DNA from: Homalodisca vitripennis
Taxonomy: Eukaryota; Arthropoda; Insecta; Hemiptera; Cicadellidae
Reading direction: 5' to 3'
Assembly (NCBI RefSeq): GCF_021130785.1
Contig: NW_025776200.1
Span: forward strand, 1-64,000
DNA length: 64,000 bases
The position numbers were made by a program, and so were the translations under genes. Positions 32,590 to 44,550 of this stretch are shown in pieces. The notes beneath the pieces were generated by a model, which had not been told where the DNA came from, made no database searches, and worked only from the letters and a program-made list of their open reading frames with translations. The first letter of the stretch is position 1; every line of letters starts with the position of its first letter.

Positions 32590-33156
32590 CTCATATTCCA
32601 TAAGCTTAAGCGCCCATCTTTCTAATCTACCTGAAACATCTTTATTTAGATCTAGCCAGCATAGAGGGTTGTGGTCGACAACTGCTGTAAATTTTCTACC
32701 ACAGAGATATAGTTGAATATGTTGTAGTGACCACACTACTGAAATACATTCCTTTTCTGTAGTATTATACTATTCAGCATCCGAAAGTCGTCGCGATCCA
32801 TACGCATTAGGCAATGAATCATTGTTCTCGACTTGCATGAGAGTCGCCCCCACTCCCTGATCACTTGTATCTGTGTGAAGTTCCACAGGAAGGGTTGAAT
32901 TGAAATGTTACAAAATTGGGGATGACGTCAGTTTATCTTTCAGAGTCTGCAAGGCGTCCTCCTGCTCGTGGTTCAACTGAAATCTAGTATCTTTCCTCGT
33001 AAGCCGTGTGAGCGACCTAGCTATTTCTGAATAGTTGGGCACGAACTTCCTGTAATAATTACCCCCTGAGAATGACCTTGAAGCTCTCAATCTTCTTGGA
33101 GGCTCAAAATCTTGCACAGCTTTTATTTTTCTGTCGTAAAAAAAAATTAATATCAA
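32590..33156 (-). pseudogene. Ty3/Gypsy reverse transcriptase-RNase H fragment
   Basis: Minus strand. RT connection: IKAVQDFEPPRRLRASRSFS, then NYYRKFVPNYSEIARSLTRL, DALQTLKDKLTSSPIL. RNase H: VELHTDTSDQGVGATLMQVE, then TEKECISVVWSLQHIQLYLC and FTAVVDHNPLCWLDLNKDVS to GRLERWALKLMEYE at about 32590. One stop and a frameshift near 32770-32910. Its sequence is unlike retrotransposons 1 and 2, so it comes from a third Gypsy lineage. No integrase or LTR nearby. Confidence 0.85.
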
Positions 33157-33589
33157 ATTCGTTTGTGTTATTAGTAGAACATCTGTAATGTACAGTGATG
33201 ATTAGTATAATGGTGAATTAAAAAATCACACATCTTTCTATTAAATAAGCAATCAGTATACTGAAGCTACCGACAAGAATGCCATGCAAAAGTGTTTTCA
33301 AAAGGAAATTAATGACACTCTGATATTTCGTAGTATTTATATATTAGAAGTAACAATAAAAAAAATCCTTTTTTATTATTTAACTCTCACAAGTATTTAT
33401 AAGATTAAAATAAAATATTTCATACTAAACTAAAATTTTAGAAATTATAATGTACAAATTGTATACACTAAAATATTAATACAGTGAATTACATTATAAG
33501 TAGCATGAAGTTACAAGAAATTTAAATTAAAAAGTACAATCATTTCTAATAAAAAGGTTTTATTCAATGAAAGAATATATGATAAATTA
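33157..33589. other. AT-rich stretch without recognisable gene
   Basis: I see no coding similarity or repeat structure here. Confidence 0.4.
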
Positions 33590-33724
33590 ATAAGAGTAGG
33601 GTATATTATAACTTGCTTATGAAAAGTTACATATTGGCCATTGACGACATGATATAGTTTGTAGTATTTAATATTAAACATTTTCCAACGTCTATGCAAA
33701 TGCAAATAAAGAATTTGAATTTGA
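33590..33724 (+). mobile_element. 3' end of a truncated non-LTR retrotransposon
   Basis: Ends GCAAATAAAGAATTTGAATT, a polyadenylation-like signal followed by a short AATTTG tandem tail, as in Jockey/CR1-type elements. No coding part is left. Confidence 0.4.
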
Positions 33725-33789
33725 AGACAGAGCATTTAGTGAATGGTTTAGAATTGCATTTAAATGTAATCCAACATACTGTTTTACTG

Positions 33790-34272
33790 AATTTTAAGTT
33801 TAATAGTAATTAATATTGATTGATTTGTTTTATTTTAGAAAAAAATTACTGAAAACATTAGTTCGAGCAGAAAATGAAGGGTATCAAAAATATTTGAAAC
33901 TCTTATTGAATGAGGTGATGAACAGGCAGACGAGGCTCAAAAGGCTGCGAGAAACAAGAAGAAGGACTAAACTGCAGCCAGTGAATATTATAAAGAAGAA
34001 AGTACGACAGCAGCCAGTGAATGTTATAAAGAAGAAAGTACGAGTAAGTAGAAGTTATACTCATCATAGTTATAACTGAACTTCGAGTTATAGAGGTAAT
34101 TTTTCTATCACTTCGAGTTATTGAGGTAAAATTCGGGTGCAAAATTAATTGGAGTTACGCATGGTTTTTTTTCGACTACTGCGGCAGGTTTACTCAAGGG
34201 AACGGAAAAAAATTCGAGTTATCAAAGAATTCGACTTATTGAGGTTCGAGTTATCGAGAGTCGACTGTACTG
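33790..34272 (+). mobile_element. Fragment with a Tigger/pogo-like terminus
   Basis: The right end reads GAGAGTCGACTG followed by TA, similar to Tigger-type ends. TTCGAGTTATNGAGG-like motifs occur at 34081, 34110, 34211, 34229 and 34244, probably subterminal repeats. The short basic ORF at 33816-34079 contains two 36-bp tandem units (33975-34046) encoding QPVN(I/V)IKKKVR. Confidence 0.4.
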
Positions 34273-34306
34273 TATAAGAGAAAATACAAAATTATTGTGT
34301 ACTTAA

Positions 34307-37232
34307 CCTCTTAATGCCCACTACATGATGCAGTATATAAAAAAAATTATTTTATGCTAAAAGTTACTTTAAATGGTACTTAGATGACCTGTAATTTTTT
34401 TTCAGATTTTTAAATTTACTATTTAACCTAATTTTGGGTAAGTGCCAAATCTGGCACATTGGGCAATAGAGAAAATAGTGCACTTTAGAGAAAGTAAACA
34501 GGACATAAGAAAAACTAATAGTATATTGCTTCATAATTACAGTATATTTAGAATTATAAGTAAAACACATTACTACACAGTATAAGGAGCACCTTACAAG
34601 TGGAAATCCACAAAACAGTTTCTTTCCTTTGTTTAGGCAGAGGTGAACTTTACACTTTTCACACATAATGGATGATTTCTGCTTGCAGAAGGGATGCTTG
34701 CATCTCTGCCTATCTTCGACAACAGATGGCCAATGTCCAACTCCATCTTTTCTAACATCTGGTATAGGGATATTGACACATGGACCTTTCTTCTTTTTCT
34801 TTTGAAAATTCGTTCTCTACCCTGTCTGTTGATGGCCTTCCTCTTTTTATTGGGTCAGCTCCTAAGTTACAAAAGAGACTCGGCCACCTCACACCGGAAA
34901 GCTAGCAAATCCATTACTCCCCTGCTTAGCAATTCCATTATGTTGACAGTCTCGTCTGAAGAGAAGCCATCCATTGACAATACTTACGTCAACAAAGTGG
35001 AAGAAAAAACCTCAAATAAAAACTTCCGAGATCTTAGATTAATTCGGTAGTAGCTGATAAGTCCATCTAGAAGGTCCACTCCCCCCATGAACTTATTGTT
35101 ATGTTGTAACGATTTTAGGGCAAGTGACATCAATCTGCTCACGACCTTTAGAGTCAAAGCGTTGCACAGTGTTGATAGGGCAAGCAGACTCAAAAGTTGA
35201 CGCAAGAGACACCCCTCGATTGTCTAAACCATTTTACAGCCCTAATTTTTACCCCATCAATTGTTGCCTCTTTTTCCTCATAAGACCCACGGCCTTTCTT
35301 TTTCATTTCTTGGTCAGATGAAAACAACAAGCCTGGAAATCGTCCTAGTCGAATGGTCCCGAGGGATTGGAAACCAATATTTGCTAGAGTCACTAAGAGA
35401 GCTGGTGATGAGTACCAGTTATCAAAATAGATTAAGAATTTGTTTTCATTACGAGGCAAGTGTTCAACCAGTCGTAAAACAACATTTGAACTAGCTCCAA
35501 TGTCAGGTAGGGAAGTAGCAGGTAGTATGCGACCAGTGTAGATCTCAAAAATTGTGAATCAGACCCTTGCTGTCACAAAGTACAAACAGTTTGTGTATCC
35601 CCACTTGTGGGGTTTTCATCGGGTTGTACTGTTTTAGTAAAGATGTGCTTTGAAGGGCACAATCTGTTCATCAACACAGAGCATTTGTTCCTCAATAGGA
35701 ATGTTTTTTGAATTTGTTTTGAAGAGCATCAACTAGTGGGCGGATTTTAAAATAGCCTATCTTTTGTTTGGATCATTCTGTAATGGCATGTGATCATTGT
35801 TATTGAAGTGCAAGTTGGCCTTCAGTTCCTCCCATCTGTTACGTGACATAACATGTGCAACCTTTTCTACTCGTGGTATTTCCATTCCAAATACATCCTA
35901 CTCCTAGGTAGACCATAAATGCTCATGTAGATGCAAATGCCTATAAACTGCTCTACTTCCTTCTCTGAGGTATTCAAGGGTTTATTCGGATTTTTTTGGA
36001 CACCTATACAAGTTTGACTGAGTAGCAATCAAAGTTAAAAGGTCATTGTCAAAAAAATCTTTGAAGTAGTCAACTGGAGACTGAAAGTACATGTTCGTTA
36101 CTTAATTCTAGCATTGGCGGAGAAGGTTTCTCACTGTTATCTGGATTCACTCTTCATTCCAAGCAGGTGCTGGTTTTTTTTGGAATCTTCTTTTTTGTGG
36201 CTGTAGACGTTGAAGGGATGTTCTCTTCGTCTTCATCTGTGACATCACTGGAGCTCGCTGCATTGTTCACTGAAACAAAACAAACTCGCTGTTGCCTTGC
36301 TTTTTTTCAAACCACAAAAAAGTATGTATTTCACACTAAAATAAATAACATATTGAGGTCTTTTACTAGTATATAAAACAGCACCGCTGAAACAATTTTC
36401 TATACAGCCTAGTGTAACATAATCTGAATTATCCTAACCGTGTGCATTAAAAAATGGTGCTGTCATAACAAGAAAAAGACATATAATAAACAGAACATAG
36501 CCTATTAGTATTGAATATAAATTTAGATTAGTAAGTATGAGCCTAAACTAAGTTAATTATGGAATTAATGGTATAAATAAAACTTACAAAAATAAGGCTA
36601 ACTTGTTCTTTTTGTCACGGCCAGGGGTTGTAATCTGGATCCTCATCTGAGTCATCCACCAAAACTGTCTTCACTGTCATCGGGGGGTAAAAGCGAAGTT
36701 GTGTTGTTATGTCTTCTTAGTCGACAATGTGACATCTGACAAAAATAAACATTGTTGTACAAAAAGCTTGTAGGTTGACTTTAATGCCCAATGTGCCATT
36801 TTTGGGACGAACTGAAAAACTGCAGTTTTACAGTTGTGCCCAATGTGACAAATTTGGCACAAACCTAAAAAGCATCATAAAACATATAAACTAGACATAT
36901 TTTATGAACTAAAACTACTGTAACACACACTTTCAGTTAACTATGTAAACTAGACCATATTTTATAAAAAGGGTACTTACTTTTTTTCTGCTAAATACAG
37001 GTATGAAGACTTAGAGGTTTATGAAGAATTGGTGTTTACTGTGTATGGTAGATCTGCTCACTGGCTGTAGTTCACATAACTGCCACCAGGCAACAGCACA
37101 GTACAGTAAATTATTGAAAATAGTTCCATATGTGTCACAATGGGCATTTAAGGTTGTAATTTTCATTCTGAACACTATACTACATGCATAAAATGGGTAT
37201 GTGACAAATTTGGCACAGTGGGCGTTAAGAGG
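34307..37232. mobile_element. piggyBac-like DNA transposon 1 (complete)
   Basis: A 2926-bp element flanked by TTAA at 34303-34306 and 37233-37236. Ends: CCTCTTAATGCCCACT at the left; the reverse complement of the right starts CCTCTTAACGCCCACT, 16 bp with one mismatch. Subterminal copies of GTGCCAAATYTGGCAC-like and TGCCCAATGTG motifs occur near 34441, 36782, 36838, 37137 and 37201. Confidence 0.9.
34590..36720 (-). pseudogene. piggyBac transposase (PGBD/DDE_Tnp_1_7) of element 1
   Basis: Minus strand. An acidic N-terminus (SSDVTDEDEENIPSTSTATK near 36250) is followed by a ruined middle. The catalytic region shows FLIYFDNWYSSPALLVTLAN with the second catalytic Asp (near 35440) and LGTIRLGRFPGLLF. 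MGGVDLLDGLISYYRINL, with the third Asp, is near 35090. The first catalytic Asp region (IDEQ) could not be recognised. The C-terminal Cys-rich finger (CEKCKVHLCLNKGKKLFC) is near 34660-34600. Frameshifts and stops make it inactive. Confidence 0.8.
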
Positions 37233-37261
37233 TTAAATAGTGTTTACTGGCCTTTCTAAGG

Positions 37262-37341
37262 TAATTTTGATAATCCGGATAATTAGATAATCCGGATGGG
37301 ATCCGGTCCCAATTAATCCGGATTATTGACGTTCTACTGTA
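37262..37341. mobile_element. Tigger/pogo-like terminal fragment
   Basis: GATAATCCGGATAA-type motifs repeat at 37272, 37290 and 37318, and the stretch ends GACGTTCTACTG followed by TA. Its reverse complement starts CAGTAGAACGTCAATAATCC, the layout of Tigger termini. No transposase is attached. Confidence 0.5.
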
Positions 37342-37344
37342 ATA

Positions 37345-37560
37345 TAATTTTCAATTAAATCTTTTCTTGGAAGAAAAATAATTTAATACCTACTGAAAAT
37401 TGCAACACAATAAGAATTGAAACACTGTTGATTTTATTTTTATTTTGAAGATTACATATGGCTTGTACTTACATATATTAATAATCAGGTTAAGTGTAAG
37501 AAAGGACTATGTAGTCCTAACTTCGCCTGAAAAATAAAGAGAATTTTCATTTCATTTCAT
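37345..37560 (+). mobile_element. 3' untranslated end and tail of a non-LTR retrotransposon
   Basis: Ends AAAATAAAGAGAATTTTCAT with the TTCAT unit repeated, then joins directly to coding sequence of DUF7869-type element C. The junction sequence TTTTAC also occurs at the 5' end of the RT fragment at 39544, so this tail and that RT fragment may be the two ends of one insertion. Confidence 0.5.
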
Positions 37561-38169
37561 TTTACCAAACGATTCTGATTTTGGCAGTGTAGCATTAGCG
37601 GCAAAGGGAAAGATTATCTATGTTCCAGAAAACTGGCATCAAATTATGCTTAGTTGTAGAAAGAAGAAAAAGTTTATTGTGAGTGAAATGAACAATTAAG
37701 AATTTTTTTCAACAAAAAATTTGGAACGAAATATGTGAAAAAGGAAAAATAACACTGAAGAACATCCAGCTAACTGGTTAAACATTCAATGGATCAGACT
37801 GCATAAGGATAAGCCTTATGAAATAAGGTACAAAGAAACATTACAGGAAATGGTAAATTTTTATGTCCTAAATATAAAACCTACAGGTAGAAAAGGAAGG
37901 CCAATAGCTTTAAAGAATGTACCTTACATTAGGCTTCACACAACGAAGAGACCTATTACAGTGTTGAAAAAAACAAGACATGGATGATCTATTACAGTTT
38001 ATTCCTCCTATGCATTACCCATTTTTCTTGGAACTTTGTACCTCTGATGTTGATGAGGAAGCGGATCTTTGGACCTTTACCATTTTATGAAAATGAACAA
38101 GAAAGTGATGTTAATGGACCTAATGATGAAAAAGAAAGCGATGGACCTAATGGACGAGAGAAAGATTAA
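37561..38169 (+). pseudogene. DUF7869-type protein, element C, C-terminal half (inverted)
   Basis: Plus strand. Starting at the junction the reading is LPNDSDFGSVALAAKGKIIY, VPENWHQIMLSCRKKKKF, later DDLLQFIPPMHYPFFLELCT, the usual C-terminal pattern of this family, with several frameshifts. The missing N-terminal half lies on the minus strand at 39545-40990 and stops precisely at the residue (GHSF) where this half begins. The acidic tail ends at 38169. See the corresponding finding for the rearrangement. Confidence 0.65.
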
Positions 38170-38227
38170 GACAAAAAACTGTATAAAGTAAGATTTTAAC
38201 TTTTCTTAAATTTCTTCTAAAATTTAT

Positions 38228-38270
38228 TTAACCCTTTGGGCGCCAAGCGCTTTTTCACGGTTTCTTGCTA
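38228..38270 (+). other. TTAA followed by a piggyBac-like terminus
   Basis: TTAA at 38228-38231 is followed by CCCTTTGGGCGCCAAGCGC, resembling piggyBac-type ends. It marks the boundary between the plus-oriented element C half and the minus-oriented retrotransposon fragment. No partner end was found. The stretch 38271-38590 is AT-rich and holds no gene. Confidence 0.35.
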
Positions 38271-38590
38271 AAAGAGCCAGCGGGTTAACGCCGTGCTTTG
38301 CAGCATCTCAATAAAAATATCATAGCTAACTTAATAAGTTTCAAAAATAAAATGAATATTTGCTATGTATTCTAAAACTAACAACAAATATTTTAACAAA
38401 AACAAAATTGCACTCTTAAATTTATACTGTGTATAAAATTAATATTTGATTACAAAATAATATTGATGATACATTTTAAACAAAAATTTAGTCAAAATAT
38501 ACAACATTACAATATTAAAACATTATATTTTTATTAAAATTATTTACTTACACTCACACATTCATTCATTCTGTCTGCAACAAATCATGA

Positions 38591-39544
38591 CTAGCGATCC
38601 TCGGGCACCACGGCCGCGGACATCCGCTGCAAAAAATACAACTTAACAGCCGAAGCAAACCGATCCCGGCTCTCCAAAGATTTTAAAGGATCTGGAAGAG
38701 AATTCCACAAACGGCAAGCAGACACTACAAATGATTTGTTAAAGACAGTCGTTCTGTGGTGGGGGATTCGCAACGTCGACGAGCCAGTGCGGGTGTTCCT
38801 TACGCCTTCTTCAATAGCAATGAACTCAAAATCGTTTGTAAAGTATTTTGGAAACCCGGTTTTAAGGATAGAAAAAAGTAAAATTAGGATTCGGAAAGCT
38901 CTTAGATCTTGCAATTTTAACGTTAACATTAGTACATAATAAGGTGAGATATGCTCATCTCGCTTTAAATTAAACAAAAATCGTAAACAATAATTTTGGA
39001 TTTTCTGCAATCTATTATTCAAAACCACAGTCATGTCATTAACCACGGCACAACAGTAGAGGAAGTGGGGAAATACTAGTGATTTGTAAAAGCTTTATGT
39101 AGTGTGGTAGAAATCGTTGCATTCTTTTCAGCGTATGCACTGCTGCAAATACCTTTTTACAGGTATCTACAACGTAGTCGGTCCAGTCCAGCGTTTTCGT
39201 AATTGTCAATCCCAAACTTCTGACACTACTACAGTATGCTACAGCCTCTCCGTTTACCAATATTTCACGTACATTGTTAAAGTCAACTGTATTCAAAAGT
39301 CTAAAATGCCCAATTATTATGGGTTTAGTTTTGTCCGAGTTGAGTTTCAGTCCGTGCTTTTCAGTCCAAAGTACAATCTGTTCAATGTCCAAGTTAATGT
39401 TTTCAATAGTTTGGTTAATGTTACTAACAATGCAGTGAGCATATATCTGTAAGTCATCAGCATAAGAGTGAAACTTCGTATGTGTCAGTACCTTGCTTAT
39501 ATCGTTAACATATAGCGAAAAAAGTAAAAAGGAGTGTCCTGGAG
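38591..39544 (-). pseudogene. Non-LTR retrotransposon reverse transcriptase, 5'-truncated
   Basis: The minus-strand reading begins at LLFSLYVNDISKVLTH (RT box preceding the catalytic one), then FHSYADDLQIYAH, the catalytic YADD, then GLKLNSDKTKPIIIGH, RSLGLTITKTLDWTDYV and VFAAVHTLKRMQRFLP (thumb). A short break near 39045 separates it from the C-terminal ORF (NNRLQKIQNYCLRFLF, then LRAFRILILLFSILKTGFPK), ending at 38591. Jockey/CR1-like by impression. 5' truncation inside RT is typical of this class. It interrupts DUF7869-type element C at 39545. Confidence 0.85.
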
Positions 39545-40990
39545 ATAAAAACTTTTGGTCAATCACTTCTATATCACTCTCATCACTTTGGATAAGCCGC
39601 ATTAGAGCTAAACACATATTGATAATTCGATTTTGGCCCCCACATGTGTCACTGTATACAGTCACCCTTTTTTATTGTTAGCATTAAGTTTTAAATGCTT
39701 TACCAGGCATGAAGAAATTTCATGGAAGCCTCTTCCGGCGGTTGTTTCATTCAACACGTAGAAAAACCCGGAAGCTTTTTCTAAATCATGAACACCACAA
39801 TTATAACAGTAAAGGTTTCTTTTGTGGTACGCATCAGAAACCGTTAATACTGAGAAGGGTAAGGCTTTTTGTAAATCCATACTTCAAGAATAACTTTCTT
39901 GATCGTTTTTGGCAATTTCAGCATCATTTCTAATACATTGCCTTGCTTATTCAGCCTTCCGCAAATGAATTTCATGGTCATTCTCCAACATCTGCTTATC
40001 TTCCTCTCTAAAATTGGGGTTAGATATTTTTATTTCATAAATATCACACTTTTTACACGTATCTTTTTTTGGAAGGTAAAAGTGTAAGTTGAATTTTGTG
40101 TTAAAGATATTCCTGTAAAAATGTTCCTTAATAAGCTGTCTTTGATCTTCAGATCATTTTTCAACATAAAGAGAATACATTTTTCGGACGTTCAATGATT
40201 CGCATAAATATTTTCGATTTGGATTAGGGCCTATGTTGTCTGGTATAATGGCTTTCGTAAGCCGGAAAAGACTGGATATGCTCCATAACATAAGTTTTGT
40301 CCTCTTCTGATATTTTCCTTTGTGGACAGCCTTTTAAGCCTCTCAGGTCATCTCCTGGAGATTCACCGTTGTCTGTCTTTCTTAAAGCACGTGTAACTCT
40401 TCCCTCAGACATATTGAACGTGCAAAGAAAATATTTCTTGCAAACCATGTCTGACAAATCGTTGTTTGGTTTTAAATAATACTTATTAGAAGCACACCTC
40501 AGAATACCTCCTTTTTTCTTGGTATCCTTTGTTTAACTAAATTTTTATGCACTAAACCACATAGAAATGTATTCTGTCTCACAAATCTCCCATTTTCCAG
40601 AAAGATTCAAACAAAGATTTGCGCTCTTCTAGTGTAAGTTTTGTATTACATTGCAATTTACATCCACAAGGATTATCTTGAAATATTTTTTCCTGAATAA
40701 TTTTACCCTTCTTTGAAATGTATCGTTGTCCGGAATTCCGAGCGTGCTTTGCAACAGTCTGCTTATGAAGCAAAGGATTTCTAGTTCTTTTTCTAGATTT
40801 ATTTTTTATTTAAAGGCCCAATTTCTAATATTTCATTATCATTCTCTGAGCTAGAACTAGAGGAATATGGTACGATTCGCCTGGGAACAAAGTTAAGCCT
40901 AGGCCTAGGACTTCGATCAGGTTCAAAATCTGGGTCTCTGTCAACATCATCACATTCTGACCCTTCAGAATCAAAAAGTTCAATTAATAT
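39545..40990 (-). pseudogene. DUF7869-type protein, element C, N-terminal half
   Basis: Minus strand. An acidic Ser-rich start (SEGSECDDVDRDPDFEPDRS near 40960-40890), then VAKHARNSGQRYISKKGKII and the Cys pattern GCKLQCNTKLTLEERKSLFE near 40680-40600, as in family members. A regulatory-looking stretch GCPQRKISEEDKTYVMEHIQ is near 40330, then FYLPKKDTCKKCDIYEIK near 40080, SVLTVSDAYHKRNLYCYNCG near 39850, and TVYSDTCGGQNRIINMCLAL near 39660. It ends KFLSPGHSF at 39545, where a non-LTR fragment begins. Several frameshifts. The C-terminal half is on the opposite strand at 37561. Confidence 0.7.
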
Positions 40991-41750
40991 ATCAAATATA
41001 TTATTAGTTTTTAAAGTCTTTGTCCTATTGTATTAGAAACTCGTACATAAAAATAACCAAAATTAAGAAGTAGTAATTGTGATGATCCCCATAGTTCTAA
41101 GACCAGACCGGTAACATCGTATGCGGTCTTAATCAGCCAATTTAAAATATTACATTATCAGTAATATATTTTATTTTTATTCAGCATAACATCTAATTGT
41201 AGTAACGAGTAATGAATATACGCAGTCAGGCGTATTAGGTTAGGCAGTGCAGGTGGAGAAGATATATAGTTTAATTCAACACATGAATTGTAAGTCCAGG
41301 TCTGTCACCAGTAAGCCTGGTAACTTTCCATACGCAGAGCAGCTGCGCAGTTACTGGGTGGTAGACAAGCAGGAATTTTGCTGAGGTAGCGTCTGGTACA
41401 ACGCTGCTCCCTGGAATTCGGTGTGCTGAGTGGCAGTCGCGCCAGGTTTTTGAACGCGTCAAGCTCGCGTGAAATCGCTCTCTCGCTCTCTCTCCCGTTC
41501 TAAATTTGTAACTGTTGAACTGGTTTTGAATTATGTAACAAAACAAATTGTTTTCACAATAAAGTAAATTGTTTTATGTAGCCAACCGAGGAGAGCATTT
41601 TTATTACAACAACCTGATTGATCCGGGCTAGTTTCCATCACCGTGTCCGAGTTAGAACCCGAGAACATTTCGCATATTGAGACGCAGTCTGAGCAGCGCA
41701 GCGCAGCACAGGGCGGTGGCAGTGGCAGTTTTTGTAAAGCACGTGTTCGC
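40991..41750. other. Stretch without recognisable gene
   Basis: AT-rich to 41230, then GC-richer. At 41670-41720 it contains CGCATATTG and CAGCGCAGCGCAGCACAGGG, which resemble the terminal sequence of Harbinger 2 and could be a second, older element end. Confidence 0.35.
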
Positions 41751-41887
41751 TTAGAGAGCGCGCATATTGTGGCGCAGGGCAAGGCAGGGCAGTGTAGTCC
41801 CGCACGTCGACTGTCCGCCACTTGTGGTCGAGACACAGAAACTGCTTCACATTGTTGACCTGCGCCGTCTTACGCCACTGTTTTGCA

Positions 41888-44550
41888 ATGGAATGTCAAG
41901 AGGAAAAGTTAATTGAAATGGTGCGTGTTTATCCAGTTTTGTATGATACCAGTGATGGAAAATATATGAAGACTAAATACAAGCAAGAAATCTGGGGGAA
42001 AATCGCAAAAGAACTCAACATTGCAGATGGTAAGGGACTTGTTATTAGTTAACCCTAACAAAATCTATGTTATCTTATTATTTTCAGGTTATCTACACCG
42101 AATTTCTGTTTTATATATCACATAAATAACTTTTCTGTACTACAGTGATATTAATATTTTGGGATAGGGATAAATACATTTACATAAATATTATGTTAGA
42201 AAATAAATACACGATTCTTGTAAAATGTTGTAAAAATTAGTTATTTTGAGATATAAAATGTCAGGAACAGAAATTATTTTACTACATTAAATTTTTTACC
42301 ACAAAAATTTAGTTTTATTGTAAACATTTGTATGAAAGAATTATAATTCTGTGTACAAAAAAAAGGCTTTATATAAAATAAAAACTAAAAACAATGGAGG
42401 ATAGGCCTACTTTGTGTAGGATGTCAATTTTTTAAATGAGCCATATAACATGCCAATGACTTATATTTCTAACAGTATGGACAAATCAGAAGATACAACC
42501 TCCAGTGGGTTAACTCCAGTCGTAGACCAACTACAAACATGAATTTAATATTGTCCTTCAGAGACTCGTTCATCCTGCCACTCCACACTTCTACTGAGTT
42601 AAAGTATGCAGTGTACTTCTGTCTTACTGCAAAAAGCTGCTTGTACACTTCTTGCTCGATTCCTTGATACTGGAACAGTTGCTCTTTTGGTAATTGTCCA
42701 GTTGAAACATCTTCACTATCCACATTTACTGCAGCATTTCTGCGCAGATAATTATGTAGCAAAACAAGCTGCTTTTTACGACACTGACAACGCTAGAAAC
42801 TTTTAATCTCGAATGGTTTTAGGAATACGCGGAATCGCGATGCTAGAATTCCAAAAAGCACACTCAACAGTTTGTCTGGCCCATGAAAGCCTGTAGTTGA
42901 AACACCTTATTTTCATGGTTGTCCGTAACTTGCTTCTTTGGGTAGGGTCTCATCAAGTTGCACATTAGCGGGAAGGCCTCATCCCCTACAAACACGTATG
43001 GCATACTATGTTGAAAGGAGGGAAGTTCAGAAGGGGAGGGCAGTTTTAAGACTTCCTCTTACCATTTTTTTTTTCCAATTCTCAACTTGAAAAAATATTA
43101 CTGTCACTGAATCTCCCCATGGATCCTTACATCGATGAAAGTGAATTTTGATGTAGCGTCAACAGCTGCCATTAGGACGATGGAGAAAGTGTGTTTGTAA
43201 TTGTAGTATGATGATCCAGATTTATTTGGTTTCTTTATAACAATGTGCTTCCATCAATCGCCCCCACACAGTGAGGAAAATTCCATCTTGAATTAAAATC
43301 AGACGCAATCGACAGCCACGTCTCTGATGTAGGTTGTGGCAAATAATCCGGCTGCATAGTTGTCCATATTGCGACGGAGACCTCATTCACAATGTTAGCT
43401 ACTGTTCTATCTCCCATCCGGTTAACTGTAGCCGATGCTTTTGTAGCTGTCACCAGAAGCCAGATACCTACAACAAAAAAATATATATGCTACTTTCATG
43501 CAATAGATAAACTTAATAGTTGCAGTAGATAGTTCTGGGTTTAGCCTAGCGGAACAAACGTATGCAACCAAATTGTTTTTGGTAAATGGTCATTTTCCAG
43601 TGTGGAATCCCCTTACCTGTTTATCGTTATAAATAAAATTAAGTATTAAGTTTTCTCTCTCTTTTTCAGTTGAAGAGGTAAAATCTATGTGGAAGAAATT
43701 AAGGAACAACCATAGAGATGCTCTACGCCGGCAAAAAGCGTATGATGAAAAGTGGTGCAGCAGCAACAGATATTAAACCATGGAGGTTTCAAGCTCAAAT
43801 GGAATTTTTGTTTGCAATACATGGTTAATGAAAATCGAGAGAAACAAGTTTTACCAATGATGACCCCAACTCTGAACCACAACTACGAGGACAACAGAAA
43901 CACAGCAGGCAGAAGAGAACCAGGACGTCGAAAATAACATTACCGGGATAGTTGATGAAGAGTCTCAGCCAGACACAGACGACGTTGAAAGAGTTAACTC
44001 AGTTGATTTGTCTGTAAAGGAACCTACAGATAATCTATCGCCACCAACCATCAAGACCACAAAAGAAATTTAAAAAACATGAAGTTGACACCGTAATAGT
44101 AAAAGCTATTGAACAGCGTGAGCAGAGGGCAACAGAGCGGGCTAAAGAAAGAAAAAAAACTGGATGAAAAAATAGCTCCTTCAGATGATTTACATCTATT
44201 TTTCATGTCGATGTATGAGCTAACAAAAAAAATGCCTCCTTCATCCAGCATATTGTGAGAAGGAATGTCTTTCTGTCAGTAACCGACGAGGAAGCACGTT
44301 TGCTGAACATTCAACAACCTACCCATTCCCCACAACAAGCCCCGGCATCAAGTTCATCAGCCTATGTATGAGGATCGTCAGTTAACGTATGACAAACTGG
44401 TCACGTTCTCCAAACGTCTTATCTCCGGAAACTTCTACCTCTTCTTCAGCTCTAGGACATCGTTCAACGTCGACCTCGCCTTACGCCCCTGAAAACCCCA
44501 GTTTGCCAACGTCTTCACTGGTCTCTTTTATCAATACCTTTAACACCTAA
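41888..44550 (+). pseudogene. MADF/BESS DNA-binding protein of Harbinger 2
   Basis: Exon 1 (41888-42029) encodes MECQEEKLIEMVRVYPVLYD, YKQEIWGKIAKELNIAD, most of a MADF domain, and ends at a GTAAGG donor. Exon 2 starts at 43670 after a polypyrimidine-TTTTCAG acceptor. Joining keeps the frame and gives VEEVKSMWKKLRNNHRDALR, the end of the MADF domain. The linker is frameshifted. A BESS motif (DDLHLFFMSMYELTKKMPPS) is near 44190-44250, and the C-terminal SLVSFINTFNT ends at 44550. Probable partner of the transposase in binding element ends. Transposase exon 2 lies inside its intron on the other strand. Confidence 0.8.

Noticed and set aside
37233..37236. TTAA motifs taken alone as evidence for piggyBac insertion
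   Set aside because: TTAA is very common in this AT-rich sequence; I accepted sites only with a CCYT-type terminus or matched TIR.
41531..41858. Overlapping ORFs around a GC-rich patch
   Set aside because: GC-rich Harbinger 2 end sequence keeps several frames open by chance.
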